Shown piece after piece: positions 8,329-16,885 of a stretch of 64,000 nucleotides of DNA; the first letter of the stretch is position 1, and every line of letters starts with the position of its first letter. Position numbers and translations under genes: made by a program. The notes below the pieces were generated by a model, which saw only the letters and a list, made by a program, of their open reading frames with translations, was not told the DNA's origin and made no database searches. Source of the DNA: Collinsella aerofaciens (lineage in GTDB: Bacteria; Actinomycetota; Coriobacteriia; Coriobacteriales; Coriobacteriaceae); contig NZ_JAQLDU010000005.1 of NCBI RefSeq assembly GCF_028209625.1, positions 62,001 through 126,000 of the forward strand. Direction: 5' to 3'.

Positions 8329-9050
8329 AGCGAGACCGCCTTCATCAAGCGCCTGTAATACTCTTTTAGGGATGGCGCCTCATCCCTTATGACGTCCATC
8401 GATTCCTTTTTCAGCAGTTCGCCGTCATGAAGAAACAGGCAGCATGTTGCAACCGATGCCAGCTCATCCAAATCATGGCTAGAGATGAGCATGGTCTTAT
8501 CCTGTTCTCGATTCAATCGGCCGATAAGGGCCCATATACTCTCGATGCCCAGCGGGTCCAACCCATTTGCCGGCTCATCGAAAATTAGTACGTCGGTGTC
8601 GCCCAACAAAGCCGTAGCTATATCCAGTCGCCGTTTCATTCCCAGAGAAAAACTGCTCACACTCTTTTTCTCATCGACGTCCAGCCCGACTAGGCCCAAG
8701 ACGCGAGGAACCTCACGTTTCTCATCGAGCCCCCATTCCGCACATCGGATCCGAAGATTCTCAGCCGCACTGAGGGATTGGTATGCACCGCTGGAATCTG
8801 GCACGTAGCCGACACGCGCCCGCATCAAGCTCAGGTCTTTTTTCGACTTGCCTCCAAAGAGCTCCACGCTCCCCGACGATGGCTCGCAGAGGCCCAATAC
8901 GATTTTAATGAGCGTGCTTTTGCCTGCCCCGTTTGCACCAACAAGGGCGCAAAGCTCAGACTGATCCACCTCGAAGGAAACGTCATGCAACACACGCCGT
9001 TTTCCATAGCGCTTCGACACCTTCGATAGCTTTATCGCTGATGCGCTCAT
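8325..9050 (-). CDS. ABC transporter ATP-binding protein (BcrA/LanF type)
   Basis: A 241-residue ATPase with Walker A GANGAGKST, signature SFSLGMKRRLDIATALL, Walker B VLIFDEPANGLDP and switch His in ISSHDLDEL. The SLGMKRR form of the signature is typical of ABC-2 drug and lantibiotic resistance ATPases. Strong GAAAGGAGGAA precedes the ATG. It heads an overlapping three-gene operon with two permeases. Its promoter region shares an operator-like sequence with the neighbouring HTH/membrane-protein operon, so the HTH protein is a candidate regulator. Confidence 0.9.
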   Translation of the reverse strand: MSASAIKLSKVSKRYGKRRVLHDVSFEVDQSELCALVGANGAGKSTLIKIVLGLCEPSSGSVELFGGKSKKDLSLMRARVGYVPDSSGAYQSLSAAENLRIRCAEWGLDEKREVPRVLGLVGLDVDEKKSVSSFSLGMKRRLDIATALLGDTDVLIFDEPANGLDPLGIESIWALIGRLNREQDKTMLISSHDLDELASVATCCLFLHDGELLKKESMDVIRDEAPSLKEYYRRLMKAVSL

Positions 9051-9087
9051 ATCGTTCCTCCTTTCTTTTATCGTGGTTACTTGTAGT

Positions 9088-9117
9088 TATTGTTTTTCGA
9101 TAACTCGTATTTGTCAA
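9088..9117 (-). promoter_or_regulatory. ABC operon promoter with operator-like element
   Basis: On the minus strand TTGACA (9117-9112) forms a good -35 box; the -10 is weak (around 9094-9088). Overlapping it, 9103-9088 reads TTATCGAAAAACAATA, which agrees at 14 of 16 positions with TTATCGAACAACGATA at 10132-10147 in front of the DUF2975-like gene. Confidence 0.5.
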
Positions 9118-9135
9118 GATAATCTAGAAGAAAGA

Positions 9136-9154
9136 ACCCGTGTTAGACACGGGT
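9136..9154 (-). terminator. Terminator after the small HTH regulator
   Basis: ACCCGTGT pairs with ACACGGGT around a 3-base loop. On the minus strand it is followed by a pyrimidine-rich TTCTTTCTTC tract, separating the HTH gene from the ABC operon. Confidence 0.6.
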
Positions 9155-9194
9155 CCCTTCACGCTGATATTTCGTTTTAGTTGTTCGCCTTAAG

Positions 9195-9524
9195 CTACTC
9201 GTCGCTCAAATCGACAGCAAAGACTGATGTCGGAAGCGACGCCTCATTGCCTCCGCCGTCCCGCATCTGCCTCACAACGTTTTTTGCACGCTCAACAATA
9301 AGCTCCTCAAGCTCTTTCTCGCTCACGCGCTGAATAATATCTCCCGGTTGACAATCAAGCTCATCACAGATTTCGAGAAGCGTCTTAAGGCGAATAGCTT
9401 TTATTTTTCCGTTTCTTAGCTTAGAAATATTAGCCGGAGTATGCCCCGTGGCACGAATCAGATCAGCACTGGTCTTTCCGGTCTTAAGCAGCTGCGTCTC
9501 AAGCTCGATGATGAGATAGCTCAT
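9195..9524 (-). CDS. Small XRE-family transcriptional regulator
   Basis: A 109-residue protein whose first 70 residues form a Cro/C1-type helix-turn-helix: TSADLIRATGHTPANISKLRNGKIKAIRLKTL, followed by ICDELDCQPGDII, a signature of the YozG-like HTH group. The C-terminal tail is acidic and charged. It lies 8 bp downstream of a DUF2975-like membrane protein gene, a pairing common in Gram-positive bacteria. It probably autoregulates this pair and may also act on the adjacent ABC operon, since both promoters carry the TTATCGAA-type sequence. Confidence 0.85.
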   Translation of the reverse strand: MSYLIIELETQLLKTGKTSADLIRATGHTPANISKLRNGKIKAIRLKTLLEICDELDCQPGDIIQRVSEKELEELIVERAKNVVRQMRDGGGNEASLPTSVFAVDLSDE

Positions 9525-9532
9525 GCTTCCTC

Positions 9533-10093
9533 CTACACAAGCTCGTCAGACTGCTCTTGGAGCAGCGAGGCATAACTCCAGATCACCGAGATACACAGAC
9601 AGACAACTGCGCCGATAAACGACCCCGCATCAAAGGTAGCGCCTTGGCAAATCTCAATAACGAAGGAATGAGGCACGATGTAAAGCTCCAGTCCGCCAAT
9701 GGTGAGACTAACCGATCCATAGGCACCAACAAGCGAAACCGCGGCGTTAACAGCAAAGGCAAGCGCGAGAACACGGATAAGCCGCACATGCGTCTTGGTA
9801 AAGGGCGAGACGCCCCGAGAGATATTACGGCTGATCCCGCACAAAACGACAAGCGAAATACCCACGACGAGCGCCAGGCACAGTCCGCTTGGGATAACGA
9901 TGCACCCGCCATCGAGAAGCGTCACGACACCGAAAGAATCGACAGAAGCAACGTTTGCAACCGCATACCAGATCACGTAAACAACCAACGCGGCAAAAGC
10001 GACGAGCATCCCTGCAAAAACGGCTGCCATGCAAAAACCAAGCTTCCTGATATTTTCGCCCGCCTTGGCCATACGCTGAACGCTGTTGGACAT
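9533..10093 (-). CDS. DUF2975-like four-helix membrane protein
   Basis: A 186-residue protein with four strong membrane helices (near residues 18-40, 58-80, 100-125 and 150-175) and a polar start, MSNSVQRMAKAGENIRKLG. Size, topology and linkage to a YozG-like HTH gene fit the DUF2975 family, whose function is unknown. I used the ATG at 10093 because GAGGGTGAG precedes it; the frame is open for 33 further codons upstream but those run through the operator palindrome. It is the first gene of a two-gene operon. Confidence 0.7.
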   Translation of the reverse strand: MSNSVQRMAKAGENIRKLGFCMAAVFAGMLVAFAALVVYVIWYAVANVASVDSFGVVTLLDGGCIVIPSGLCLALVVGISLVVLCGISRNISRGVSPFTKTHVRLIRVLALAFAVNAAVSLVGAYGSVSLTIGGLELYIVPHSFVIEICQGATFDAGSFIGAVVCLCISVIWSYASLLQEQSDELV

Positions 10094-10114
10094 ACACTCA
10101 CCCTCATCGAATCT

Positions 10115-10147
10115 ATCGTTATTCGAATAGTTTATCGAACAACGATA
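10115..10147 (-). promoter_or_regulatory. Palindromic operator before the DUF2975/HTH operon
   Basis: ATCGTTATTCGA (10115-10126) and TCGAACAACGAT (10135-10146) form an inverted repeat with 11 of 12 positions paired. It lies 22-54 bp upstream of the start codon and contains the TTATCGAACAACGATA sequence shared with the ABC operon promoter. Confidence 0.6.
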
Positions 10148-10235
10148 TGGATTGCATGCGGAAAGCCCCACCAGTGCGCATAGCCCATTCACTAATCAGA
10201 AGGGGTGAGCGTGGATTTTTGGACACGTATCGAAC

Positions 10236-10299
10236 GAGAGTGGATAATCTCCCACTTTGAGGCCGCCACCGGGCCTAAAACGGGAGATTATCCACTCTC
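10236..10299. repeat. Perfect 18-bp inverted repeat
   Basis: GAGAGTGGATAATCTCCC (10236-10253) and its exact complement (10282-10299) flank a spacer that itself holds an AGGCC/GGCCT pair. It lies between the hpt gene end and the DUF2975 operon. There is no T-run, so a simple terminator is less likely than a palindromic repeat; it is the only copy in the window. Confidence 0.7.
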
Positions 10300-10323
10300 A
10301 TAGTCATCAAGGCTCGCAAGCCC

Positions 10324-10680
10324 TTATTCAGCCGCCTCGCGCAGGGCCGACATCGTGGCCGCATATTGCTGCTGCAGCGCATGCATTCCCGCGCGAGCGC
10401 CGTCAACGGCATCGGCGCCGCGCAGTGCCTCGGTCACCACGACCGCTGGCTCGTACAGATTATCGAATCCCAGGTTCTGGCTCACGCCTTTGAGCGTATG
10501 CGCTGCCATAAACGCTGCCCTGGCGTCTCCTGCCGCCATGGCAGCCTCCAGCTTGTCCATGCTCTCGTCATCCAAAAACTTGAGGGCAAAGCGGGCAAGC
10601 ATTTCCTCGCCCATCAGCCGAGCGCACGCATCGTCATAATTAGCGCCGATCTTCTCATACGCCTCACGCATGGAAATCAT
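10324..10680 (-). CDS. Histidine phosphotransfer (Hpt) domain protein
   Basis: A 118-residue single-domain protein. The phosphorylatable His is in AAHTLKGVSQNLGF at about residue 60, the canonical Hpt motif. It would relay phosphate between a hybrid kinase and a receiver domain. The gene lies 24 bp downstream of a GGDEF-REC-HD-GYP protein and is co-oriented, so the receiver of that protein is the obvious partner. No histidine kinase is encoded nearby. GGAG lies 10 bases before the ATG. Confidence 0.9.
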   Translation of the reverse strand: MISMREAYEKIGANYDDACARLMGEEMLARFALKFLDDESMDKLEAAMAAGDARAAFMAAHTLKGVSQNLGFDNLYEPAVVVTEALRGADAVDGARAGMHALQQQYAATMSALREAAE

Positions 10681-10704
10681 GGATTAAAAACTCCTTTGGT
10701 CAAA

Positions 10705-12585
10705 CTAAATCGTGGGAAACGCGACGACGTCGGCGGGGCGTGCCAACGTCTCGGCAATTTGGTCTTGCACCTCGAGCAGGCAATCGAGCAGCAGCGGGTT
10801 AAAGGTGCCGCACTTACCGTCCAGGATCATCTGAATTGCCTCCTCGTGCGGGATAGCGTCCTTGTACACGCGCACACTCGTCAGTGCATCGTACACGTCG
10901 GCCACCGAGACCACCTGCGCGGCGATGGGGATATCGTCGCCCTTGAGGCCATCGGGATAACCCTTGCCGTCCCAGCGCTCGTGATGCCAACGCGCAATCT
11001 GGTACGCATATTCCATAAGCGCATTGCCGGCGTGATGGCTACCCAGCTCAAGCAGCATATCGGCGCCGATCGTGGTATGCGTCTTCATGATCTCGAACTC
11101 CTCGGGCGTAAGGCGTCCGGGCTTGTTGAGAATCGCATCGTCAATCGACATCTTGCCGATATCGTGCAGCGCCGAAGCCAGGGCGATCGTGGAGCGTTCC
11201 TCATTGTCGAGGAAGATCGTGCCGCTACGCTGGACCAGACAGCCAAGCAGCAGCTCGGTCAGCTTCTCGATGTTCGTAACGTGCCTGCCGCTCTCGCCGT
11301 TGCGAAGCTCCATGACGCCAGCCATGATGTCGATGAGCATGCGACTGTTCTTGACGCGCTCGTTGTACTGCTGGGACAGCAGGCTCGTCAGGCGGCGCTG
11401 TTTGGCGTACAGGCGGATGGTGTTGTTTACGCGGCGGCGCACGATACGGGAGTCAAACGGGCGGTTGATATAGTCTGAGGCGCCCAGCTCGTACGCGCGC
11501 AGAACCATATCATCGGAATCTTCACTCGAAATCATCATGACAGGCAGATTGTCGATGCCCGATCGGCGTGACAGATCGGCCAGCACCTCAAAGCCGCTTA
11601 TGCCCGGCATGATAATGTCCAGCAGCACGAGCGACAACTCATCGCCATAGCGGTCGACCATGTCGAGCGCCGCACGACCGTTATCGGCCTCGAGGACACA
11701 ATACTCGTCCTTGAGCATCTCATTGAGAATGACTCGGTTCATCTCGGAGTCATCGACAATAAGCACCAAAGGCTTTTCGCTTTGGAAGGCCTCGATGGAA
11801 TCGGCATCGGTCACGACCGTACCGGCTTTTGCCTTAGCGCGGCTCAGTAACTGGACAGCGCGGCCAACGCCCTCATCGACCGTCTCGCCATGAATGCGAA
11901 CGCCACCAACACATGCCGTCAAGCTCACGTACTCATGGCCCGGAATAATCGTGGAACGAACGGCATCGGACACCTGATGCAGGCGACGGGTGAAGTCATC
12001 GGAGGGAATATTGGACATGACAACCACAAACTTGTCGCAGCCATAGCGCACAAGCTCGTCAGTCGAACGGATTCTGCTGCGCATGGCTGTCGCCACAGCA
12101 CCGAGCGCAAGGTCGCCGGCATGACGGCCACACGTATCGTTGAAGACCCTAAAATCATCAAGGTCGATCATCGCAACGCCGGCATTCATGCGGGCGTTGC
12201 GGAGCTTTTCCTCGTAATATCGGCGATTATGCACGCTCGTCAGCACGTCGGTGTAGACAAGGTCCTCTTCTGCAGCCTCTTGCTCATCGATCGGACGCAC
12301 CATCAGCAGGACGTGAGGCTCGCCCTCGACCTTCAGAGGGCGCAGATGAGCGCGGTACTCAACGCCATCGTTGAGCAGTTGCTCCGACACCTCATCGGAA
12401 TCTGTCAAGGCCTCAAGACTTGACAGACGCAGACAAGGACACCGATCGCCGGCGAGCAGGCAGTTAGGCTCGCTCTTAATCTGATCGGCCGACAGCAAAC
12501 GCACCACGGGGTAGGTCTTCGCGACACGGGCGACCTCGGCGGCAGCCTCCTCGTCGGTTAGATTGACCTCGTGATTATTGAGCAT
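10705..12585 (-). CDS. GGDEF-REC-HD-GYP signalling protein
   Basis: A 626-residue cytoplasmic protein. An N-terminal sensory-like region (1-110) is followed by a GGDEF fold (about 112-265) with DLDDFRVFND but a degenerate active-site loop, YGCDKF instead of GGDEF, so cyclase activity is unlikely. A receiver domain (about 274-390) has the acidic pair VDDSE and phospho-acceptor Asp in VLLDIIMPG. The C-terminus (about 410-610) is HD-GYP: HDIGKMSIDD and HHERWDGKGYPDGLKGDDIP, expected to hydrolyse cyclic di-GMP. Domain order and the Hpt gene behind it suggest phosphorelay control of c-di-GMP breakdown. No transmembrane segment is seen. Confidence 0.9.
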   Translation of the reverse strand: MLNNHEVNLTDEEAAAEVARVAKTYPVVRLLSADQIKSEPNCLLAGDRCPCLRLSSLEALTDSDEVSEQLLNDGVEYRAHLRPLKVEGEPHVLLMVRPIDEQEAAEEDLVYTDVLTSVHNRRYYEEKLRNARMNAGVAMIDLDDFRVFNDTCGRHAGDLALGAVATAMRSRIRSTDELVRYGCDKFVVVMSNIPSDDFTRRLHQVSDAVRSTIIPGHEYVSLTACVGGVRIHGETVDEGVGRAVQLLSRAKAKAGTVVTDADSIEAFQSEKPLVLIVDDSEMNRVILNEMLKDEYCVLEADNGRAALDMVDRYGDELSLVLLDIIMPGISGFEVLADLSRRSGIDNLPVMMISSEDSDDMVLRAYELGASDYINRPFDSRIVRRRVNNTIRLYAKQRRLTSLLSQQYNERVKNSRMLIDIMAGVMELRNGESGRHVTNIEKLTELLLGCLVQRSGTIFLDNEERSTIALASALHDIGKMSIDDAILNKPGRLTPEEFEIMKTHTTIGADMLLELGSHHAGNALMEYAYQIARWHHERWDGKGYPDGLKGDDIPIAAQVVSVADVYDALTSVRVYKDAIPHEEAIQMILDGKCGTFNPLLLDCLLEVQDQIAETLARPADVVAFPTI

Positions 12586-12796
12586 ATGGGGCCCTTTCGA
12601 TAGTTTCGCATGGTAGCGGTGGGTTCCAAATGTTACAAGGGTAACACCTTGCCGATGCAGGTAAGCACGTGAATGCTGTTACATTTTTATGACCTGGCAG
12701 ACGGCGCGATTGAAGTCGCAGACGTGAGGTTTTGAGCACATTTGTTAACACGGCCGAAACGTTTGCGGGTGAAGCCTGCTTTGGCCATTGCGGGTG

Positions 12797-13594
12797 TTAG
12801 AGCCCCAGGATGCCACGGACAGCCCGGGCAGCCGCTGCCGGGCGATCGCGCAGACCGTTATGCGCGCCCGGGATCGTCACGAGAGGGCAATCGAGATATT
12901 CGGCAGCCGCTCGCGTGCCAGCCTCGCGGGGCGTGCCAATCGAGAGCTCGCCCAGGAGCACGGCGGCCACCGTTTTTGACGCGCGAACGCTATCCCAATC
13001 GGGAACGCAGGTCATAGTAATCCCGTATTCATTGGCCATGAAGCAACGACCATTGCGCAGGGCATGTTTGGCTTCCGCTTCGGTCGTCCCAGGAGCCTCG
13101 GGATCCAAGTCGCCGAGGGCTCCCAAGAAAAGCCGGAGCGCCCTTGAAACCTTTCCAGCCGCAATCATATCGAGCAAAACCGGGGCTGCGCCCATGCCGA
13201 CGCCTTCGGCCGACACAGCCGGCTCATGCAGAATCGCACGGGCGACGAGATGGGGTTCAGTGCGAAGAAGCTCCAGCGCCACCAACGTACCGGCGCTGTG
13301 CGCAAGCACATTTGTCGGAGCGCCAACGTGTTCGATCACGGCCTGCAGGTCGGCGGCCTGAGCGGCAAGATCATAGCTGCCGTCTGCCGCTTCGCTGCTG
13401 CCACCACAGCCGCGGCGGTCGTAGGCAATTACGCGGTAGTTGCGGCTGAGCTCACAAGCGATGCCGTCGAAAAATGTGCCGTCAACACAAGCGCCGTGCA
13501 CGCACACCAAGGCAGGAGTATCAGGCGACACATCCGGGCCGGCATATTCGCGACAGGCAATCGTGGTGCCCGCATTCTCGACCGTAAAATCCAT
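12797..13594 (-). CDS. Alpha/beta-fold hydrolase
   Basis: A 265-residue single-domain hydrolase. The oxyanion loop is VCVHGACVDG, the nucleophile elbow VLAHSAGTLVAL (Ser near residue 97), and the catalytic His lies in PGAHNGL close to the end. Most similar in pattern to small esterase or haloperoxidase-like enzymes; substrate unknown. GGGGG precedes the ATG by about 6 bases. It stands alone, divergent from the radical SAM gene. Confidence 0.85.
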   Translation of the reverse strand: MDFTVENAGTTIACREYAGPDVSPDTPALVCVHGACVDGTFFDGIACELSRNYRVIAYDRRGCGGSSEAADGSYDLAAQAADLQAVIEHVGAPTNVLAHSAGTLVALELLRTEPHLVARAILHEPAVSAEGVGMGAAPVLLDMIAAGKVSRALRLFLGALGDLDPEAPGTTEAEAKHALRNGRCFMANEYGITMTCVPDWDSVRASKTVAAVLLGELSIGTPREAGTRAAAEYLDCPLVTIPGAHNGLRDRPAAAARAVRGILGL

Positions 13595-13819
13595 GTTGTG
13601 CCCCCATCATCAATGCCCATCCAATTGCACGTCAGTACGGCTGAATGGTCCCGCATTGCCTTACGACTTGTTAACAGATTAACTGTACCCGACCCGAGGC
13701 TTTTCATGGCACGGCATCATGAGCGACGTGAAAAAACGAAACTTGTAAAGCAAGAGCCCACACCTCGCTTTGGAGCCGATGCTATGCTTAGGCGCAATAG
13801 TCTTGAGGAGCATATGCCT

Positions 13820-14596
13820 ATGTCTACATTTTTGAATGCCAGCCCCATCTTTGGACCCGTTCGCAGCCGTCGCCTTGGTCTCTCGCTCGGCGTCAACATG
13901 ATGCCGGCCAGCGGCAAAATCTGCACGTTCGACTGCATCTACTGCGAGAACGGCCTCAACGCCGAGCGCCCCTGCCACGAGCCGTACAACACAGCTGCCG
14001 TGGTACTCGACGCGCTCGAGGCAAAGCTGCGCGAGATGGCAGCCGAGGGCGAGCTCCCCGATGTGATCACGTTTGCCGGCAACGGCGAGCCCACCGCCGC
14101 GCCGGAGTTTCCGCAGGCCATCGCCGGTGCCGTCGCACTGCGCGACGAGCTTGCCCCAAACTCCAAGATCGCCGTGCTCTCCAACGGCACACGCGCCGGC
14201 CGCCCCGAGGTGCACGACGCGCTCATGATGGTCGACGACAACATTCTTAAGCTCGATACCGTCGACCCGGCGTTTATCCAGCTGCTCGACCAGCCTGTTG
14301 GCCCCTACAACGTCGAACACCAGATCGAGACGTTCGCAAGCTTTGACGGTCACGTTATTATCCAGACGATCTTTTTGACCGGCGAGTATCAGGGCAAGCT
14401 CATCGACAATACCGGCGAGGAGTATGTTGCCCCCTGGCTCGCGGCGCTTGAGCGCATTCGTCCGCAGGAGGCGACCATCTACACGGTCGCGCGCGAGACA
14501 CCAGTCGCCGGCCTTGCCAAAGCAGCGCCCGAGGTGCTCGACGCCATCGCCGCGCGCGTGCGCGCCCTCGGTATTCCCTGCCAGGTGAGCTACTAG
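13820..14596 (+). CDS. Radical SAM protein
   Basis: A 258-residue protein starting MSTFLNASPIFGPVRSRRLG. The [4Fe-4S]-binding motif is CTFDCIYC (CxxxCxxC), followed by a TIM-barrel core with FAGNGEPTAAPEF. The family includes small radical SAM proteins of unknown reaction related to wyosine-type enzymes. GAGGAG at 13805-13810 lies nine bases before this ATG and only three before the in-frame ATG at 13814, which is why I prefer 13820. The frame remains open far upstream, but that part runs antisense through the hydrolase gene and is not credible. Confidence 0.85.
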   Translation: MSTFLNASPIFGPVRSRRLGLSLGVNMMPASGKICTFDCIYCENGLNAERPCHEPYNTAAVVLDALEAKLREMAAEGELPDVITFAGNGEPTAAPEFPQAIAGAVALRDELAPNSKIAVLSNGTRAGRPEVHDALMMVDDNILKLDTVDPAFIQLLDQPVGPYNVEHQIETFASFDGHVIIQTIFLTGEYQGKLIDNTGEEYVAPWLAALERIRPQEATIYTVARETPVAGLAKAAPEVLDAIAARVRALGIPCQVSY

Positions 14597-14637
14597 CAAA
14601 ACCACGCAGCAGCTAGTGCCCGCCATCCCGCCCCATC

Positions 14638-14704
14638 AGTTGCGGTGATATAGTTCCTATTTGTGCTGTTAAACCGCTTAAATCGGAACTATATCACCGC
14701 AACT
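14638..14704. repeat. Repeat R3 palindrome, copy 1
   Basis: AGTTGCGGTGATATAGTTCC (14638-14657) and its exact complement (14685-14704) form a 20-bp stem, followed by TTTTATGG. It can serve as a terminator for the radical SAM gene. A second, diverged copy is at 23176-23244. Confidence 0.75.
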
Positions 14705-14756
14705 TTTATGGCCGCGTGGGTGGGCTATACTAGCTGCGGATGAAAGGAAGTTAGCC

Positions 14757-15644
14757 ATGTATGACAAAGGACCCGTGCCCGGCCGCAACGACGCTTGCTG
14801 GTGCGGCAGCGGCAAGAAATATAAGAAATGCCATAGCGCCTTCGACGAGCGCCTCGAGCGCCTGTGGGAGGAGGGCTGGGAGGTTCTGCCCCGTACGCTC
14901 TACAAGACTCCCGCCGATATCGAGGGCATCAAGCGCTCGGCAGCCATCAACGTGGGCGTGCTCGATTATGTGGGCGAGCATATCGCCGCAGGCATGACCA
15001 CCAACCAGATTGACCAGATGATCTACGACTACACCGTCGAGCACGGTGGCACGCCGGCCGACCTCAACTACGAGGGCTACCCCAAGAGCGTGTGCACCTC
15101 GATCAATGACGTGGTCTGCCACGGCATTCCCTGCGATACGGACGTGCTGCACGAGGGCGACATCATCAACGTGGACTGTTCCACGATCCTAGACGGCTAT
15201 TTTAGCGACTCGAGCCGTATGTTCTGCATCGGCGAGGTCTCGGCCGAGCGCCAGCGCCTGGTCGACGTCACCCGCGCCAGCGTGGAGGCTGGCCTTGCCG
15301 CCGTCAAGCCGTGGCTGCCGCTGTCCGTGATGGCCGAGGCTGTGCAAAAGACCGTCGAGGACGCCGGCTTTAGCGTGGTGCGCGAGTACGGCGGACACGG
15401 AATCGGTAAGGAGTTCCACGAGGACCCGTTTGTGGGCTTTACCACCGAGGCGCCCGATGTGGACACCATCATGGCTCCGGGCATGGTCTTTACCATCGAG
15501 CCCATGGTCAATGCCGGAGCGCCCGACATCAAGATTAGCAAGGGCGACGGCTGGTGCGTGCGCACCAAGGACGGCAGCGATTCGGCCCAGTGCGAGGTAC
15601 AGCTCGTGGTGACTGAGGACGGCTACGAACTGCTGAGCTGGTAA
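14757..15644 (+). CDS. map: Methionine aminopeptidase with N-terminal SEC-C zinc motif
   Basis: A 295-residue cytosolic metalloprotease that removes the initiator Met from new proteins. Residues 1-30 hold a SEC-C zinc-binding motif (ACWCGSGKKYKKCH), which in MetAPs of this type helps ribosome docking. The catalytic domain has the two Asp ligands in NVDCSTILDGYFSD, the His in GHGIGKEFHEDP, and the Glu ligands in FTIEPMV and CEVQLVV. GAAAGGAAG precedes the ATG. It stands alone between the R3 hairpin and an R1 repeat. Confidence 0.95.
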   Translation: MYDKGPVPGRNDACWCGSGKKYKKCHSAFDERLERLWEEGWEVLPRTLYKTPADIEGIKRSAAINVGVLDYVGEHIAAGMTTNQIDQMIYDYTVEHGGTPADLNYEGYPKSVCTSINDVVCHGIPCDTDVLHEGDIINVDCSTILDGYFSDSSRMFCIGEVSAERQRLVDVTRASVEAGLAAVKPWLPLSVMAEAVQKTVEDAGFSVVREYGGHGIGKEFHEDPFVGFTTEAPDVDTIMAPGMVFTIEPMVNAGAPDIKISKGDGWCVRTKDGSDSAQCEVQLVVTEDGYELLSW

Positions 15645-15713
15645 CCGTGGATGCGCCGGATGCTGACGGGCACGCTCGTCTTGTATCCGGCGTTTTATTT
15701 GAACGTTTTGCCT

Positions 15714-15751
15714 GATAAAACCTGCCAAAAAACCTGTCCCTTTTTGCAGGT
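15714..15751 (+). repeat. Repeat R1 palindrome
   Basis: GATAAAACCTGCCAAAA and CCTGTCCCTTTTTGCAGGT form the family hairpin in the gap between map and the dehydrogenase gene. Confidence 0.7.
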
Positions 15752-15770
15752 CGAGCGGAGAGGACTGCTT

Positions 15771-16706
15771 GTGAACATCCTGGTTTTGCTGCCCGTCAAT
15801 GACCGCCATCGCGCAATTCTTGAGTCGAGCGCTCCGGGCGAGGACTTTATCTACACGAGCGCCGACGCCGCCACGCGCAAGCAGGTCGCCGATGCCGACG
15901 TGATCTTGGGCAACATCGACCCTGCCCTGCTTACCGCGTGCAAGCACCTCCAGCTGTTGCAATTGCAGACCGTCGGCTATGACGACTACCTTGCCGCCGG
16001 CACCGTGCCGGCTGAAGCTAAGCTGTCTTGCTCAATCGGCGCCTATGGTCAGGCCGTGAGCGAGCATATGTTTGCCATGGTCCTTTCCATGATGAAGCGC
16101 CTGCCCGGCTATCACGACTTGCAGCGCGAGCATCGCTGGGAGGATTTGGGGCCGGTCACCTCGCTCAAAAATGCCAATGTGCTGGTGCTGGGCGCGGGCG
16201 ACATCGGCGGCCACTTCGCCACGCTCTGCCGCAGCATGGGCGCGCACGTCCGCGGCATCAAGCGCCATCCGCTCGTCTACCCCATTGTGTTTGAGGACAT
16301 GGACGGCATGGATGCCCTGCCCGAGCGCCTGGCCGAGGCAGACGTCGTCGCATCCTTTATGCCCAGCACACCCGAGACCCGCGGCCTGGCGAACGCCGAG
16401 TTCTTCGCCGCGATGAAGCCGGGCGCCTTCTTTGCCAACGGCGGCCGCGGCGATCTTGTGGTTGCCGACGACCTAGTTGCCGCCCTGGAATCAGGACATC
16501 TCGCCGGCGCCGCGGTCGACGTCACCGACCCCGAGCCGCTGCCCGAGACAAGCCCGTTGTGGGATGCGCCCAACATGCTCATCACGCCGCACATCTCCGG
16601 CTGGTTCCACTTGGCCGCCACGCTCAACAACGTGGTCGACATCGCCGCGGAGAATCTGCGTCACCTGCAGGCCGGCGAGACCCTGCGCTGCTGGATCGAA
16701 CACTAA
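15771..16706 (+). CDS. D-isomer 2-hydroxyacid dehydrogenase
   Basis: A 311-residue NAD(P)-dependent oxidoreductase. The Rossmann motif is VLVLGAGDIGGHF (about residue 140), and the catalytic triad residues are Arg in NGGRGDLV, Glu in TDPEPLPE and His in TPHISGW. The exact 2-keto acid is unknown. I take the GTG at 15771 (VNILVLLPV) because GGAGAGG stands 8 bases upstream; the longer in-frame version would run through repeat R1. A copy of the structured element R5 starts 5 bases after the stop. Confidence 0.88.
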   Translation: MNILVLLPVNDRHRAILESSAPGEDFIYTSADAATRKQVADADVILGNIDPALLTACKHLQLLQLQTVGYDDYLAAGTVPAEAKLSCSIGAYGQAVSEHMFAMVLSMMKRLPGYHDLQREHRWEDLGPVTSLKNANVLVLGAGDIGGHFATLCRSMGAHVRGIKRHPLVYPIVFEDMDGMDALPERLAEADVVASFMPSTPETRGLANAEFFAAMKPGAFFANGGRGDLVVADDLVAALESGHLAGAAVDVTDPEPLPETSPLWDAPNMLITPHISGWFHLAATLNNVVDIAAENLRHLQAGETLRCWIEH

Positions 16707-16711
16707 TTGTT

Positions 16712-16860
16712 CCGGCGTTTTGCCAAACGCCGGAACCCCTCGACGCTGCGAGCCCGCCAGAGCGGCAATCTGACGTTCAATCGTCGGGCATGGCCAAAAG
16801 GCCTATGCCCTCCTCTTTCACGTCACCTTGCTCACTCTGGCGGGCTCTCGCTGACGTTTG
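16712..16860. ncRNA. Structured element R5, copy 1
   Basis: Four helices can be drawn: 16712-16720/16725-16733; 16751-16762/16835-16846 (12 bp perfect); TGACGT 16771-16776 with ACGTCA 16820-16825; and an apical GGGCAT-GGCC/GGCC-ATGCCC (16786-16810). Copies 2 and 3 keep these helices with different bases, so it is likely selected as structure. It fills the gap between convergent genes. Whether it acts as RNA (on which strand) or as a mobile palindrome is unknown. Confidence 0.6.
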
Positions 16861-16885
16861 CTCAACCTGCAGGGTCTTCAAATTG

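Noticed and set aside
13226..13819. Long N-terminal extension of the radical SAM protein
   Set aside because: It runs antisense through the alpha/beta hydrolase gene and its promoter; a good ribosome site stands before 13820.
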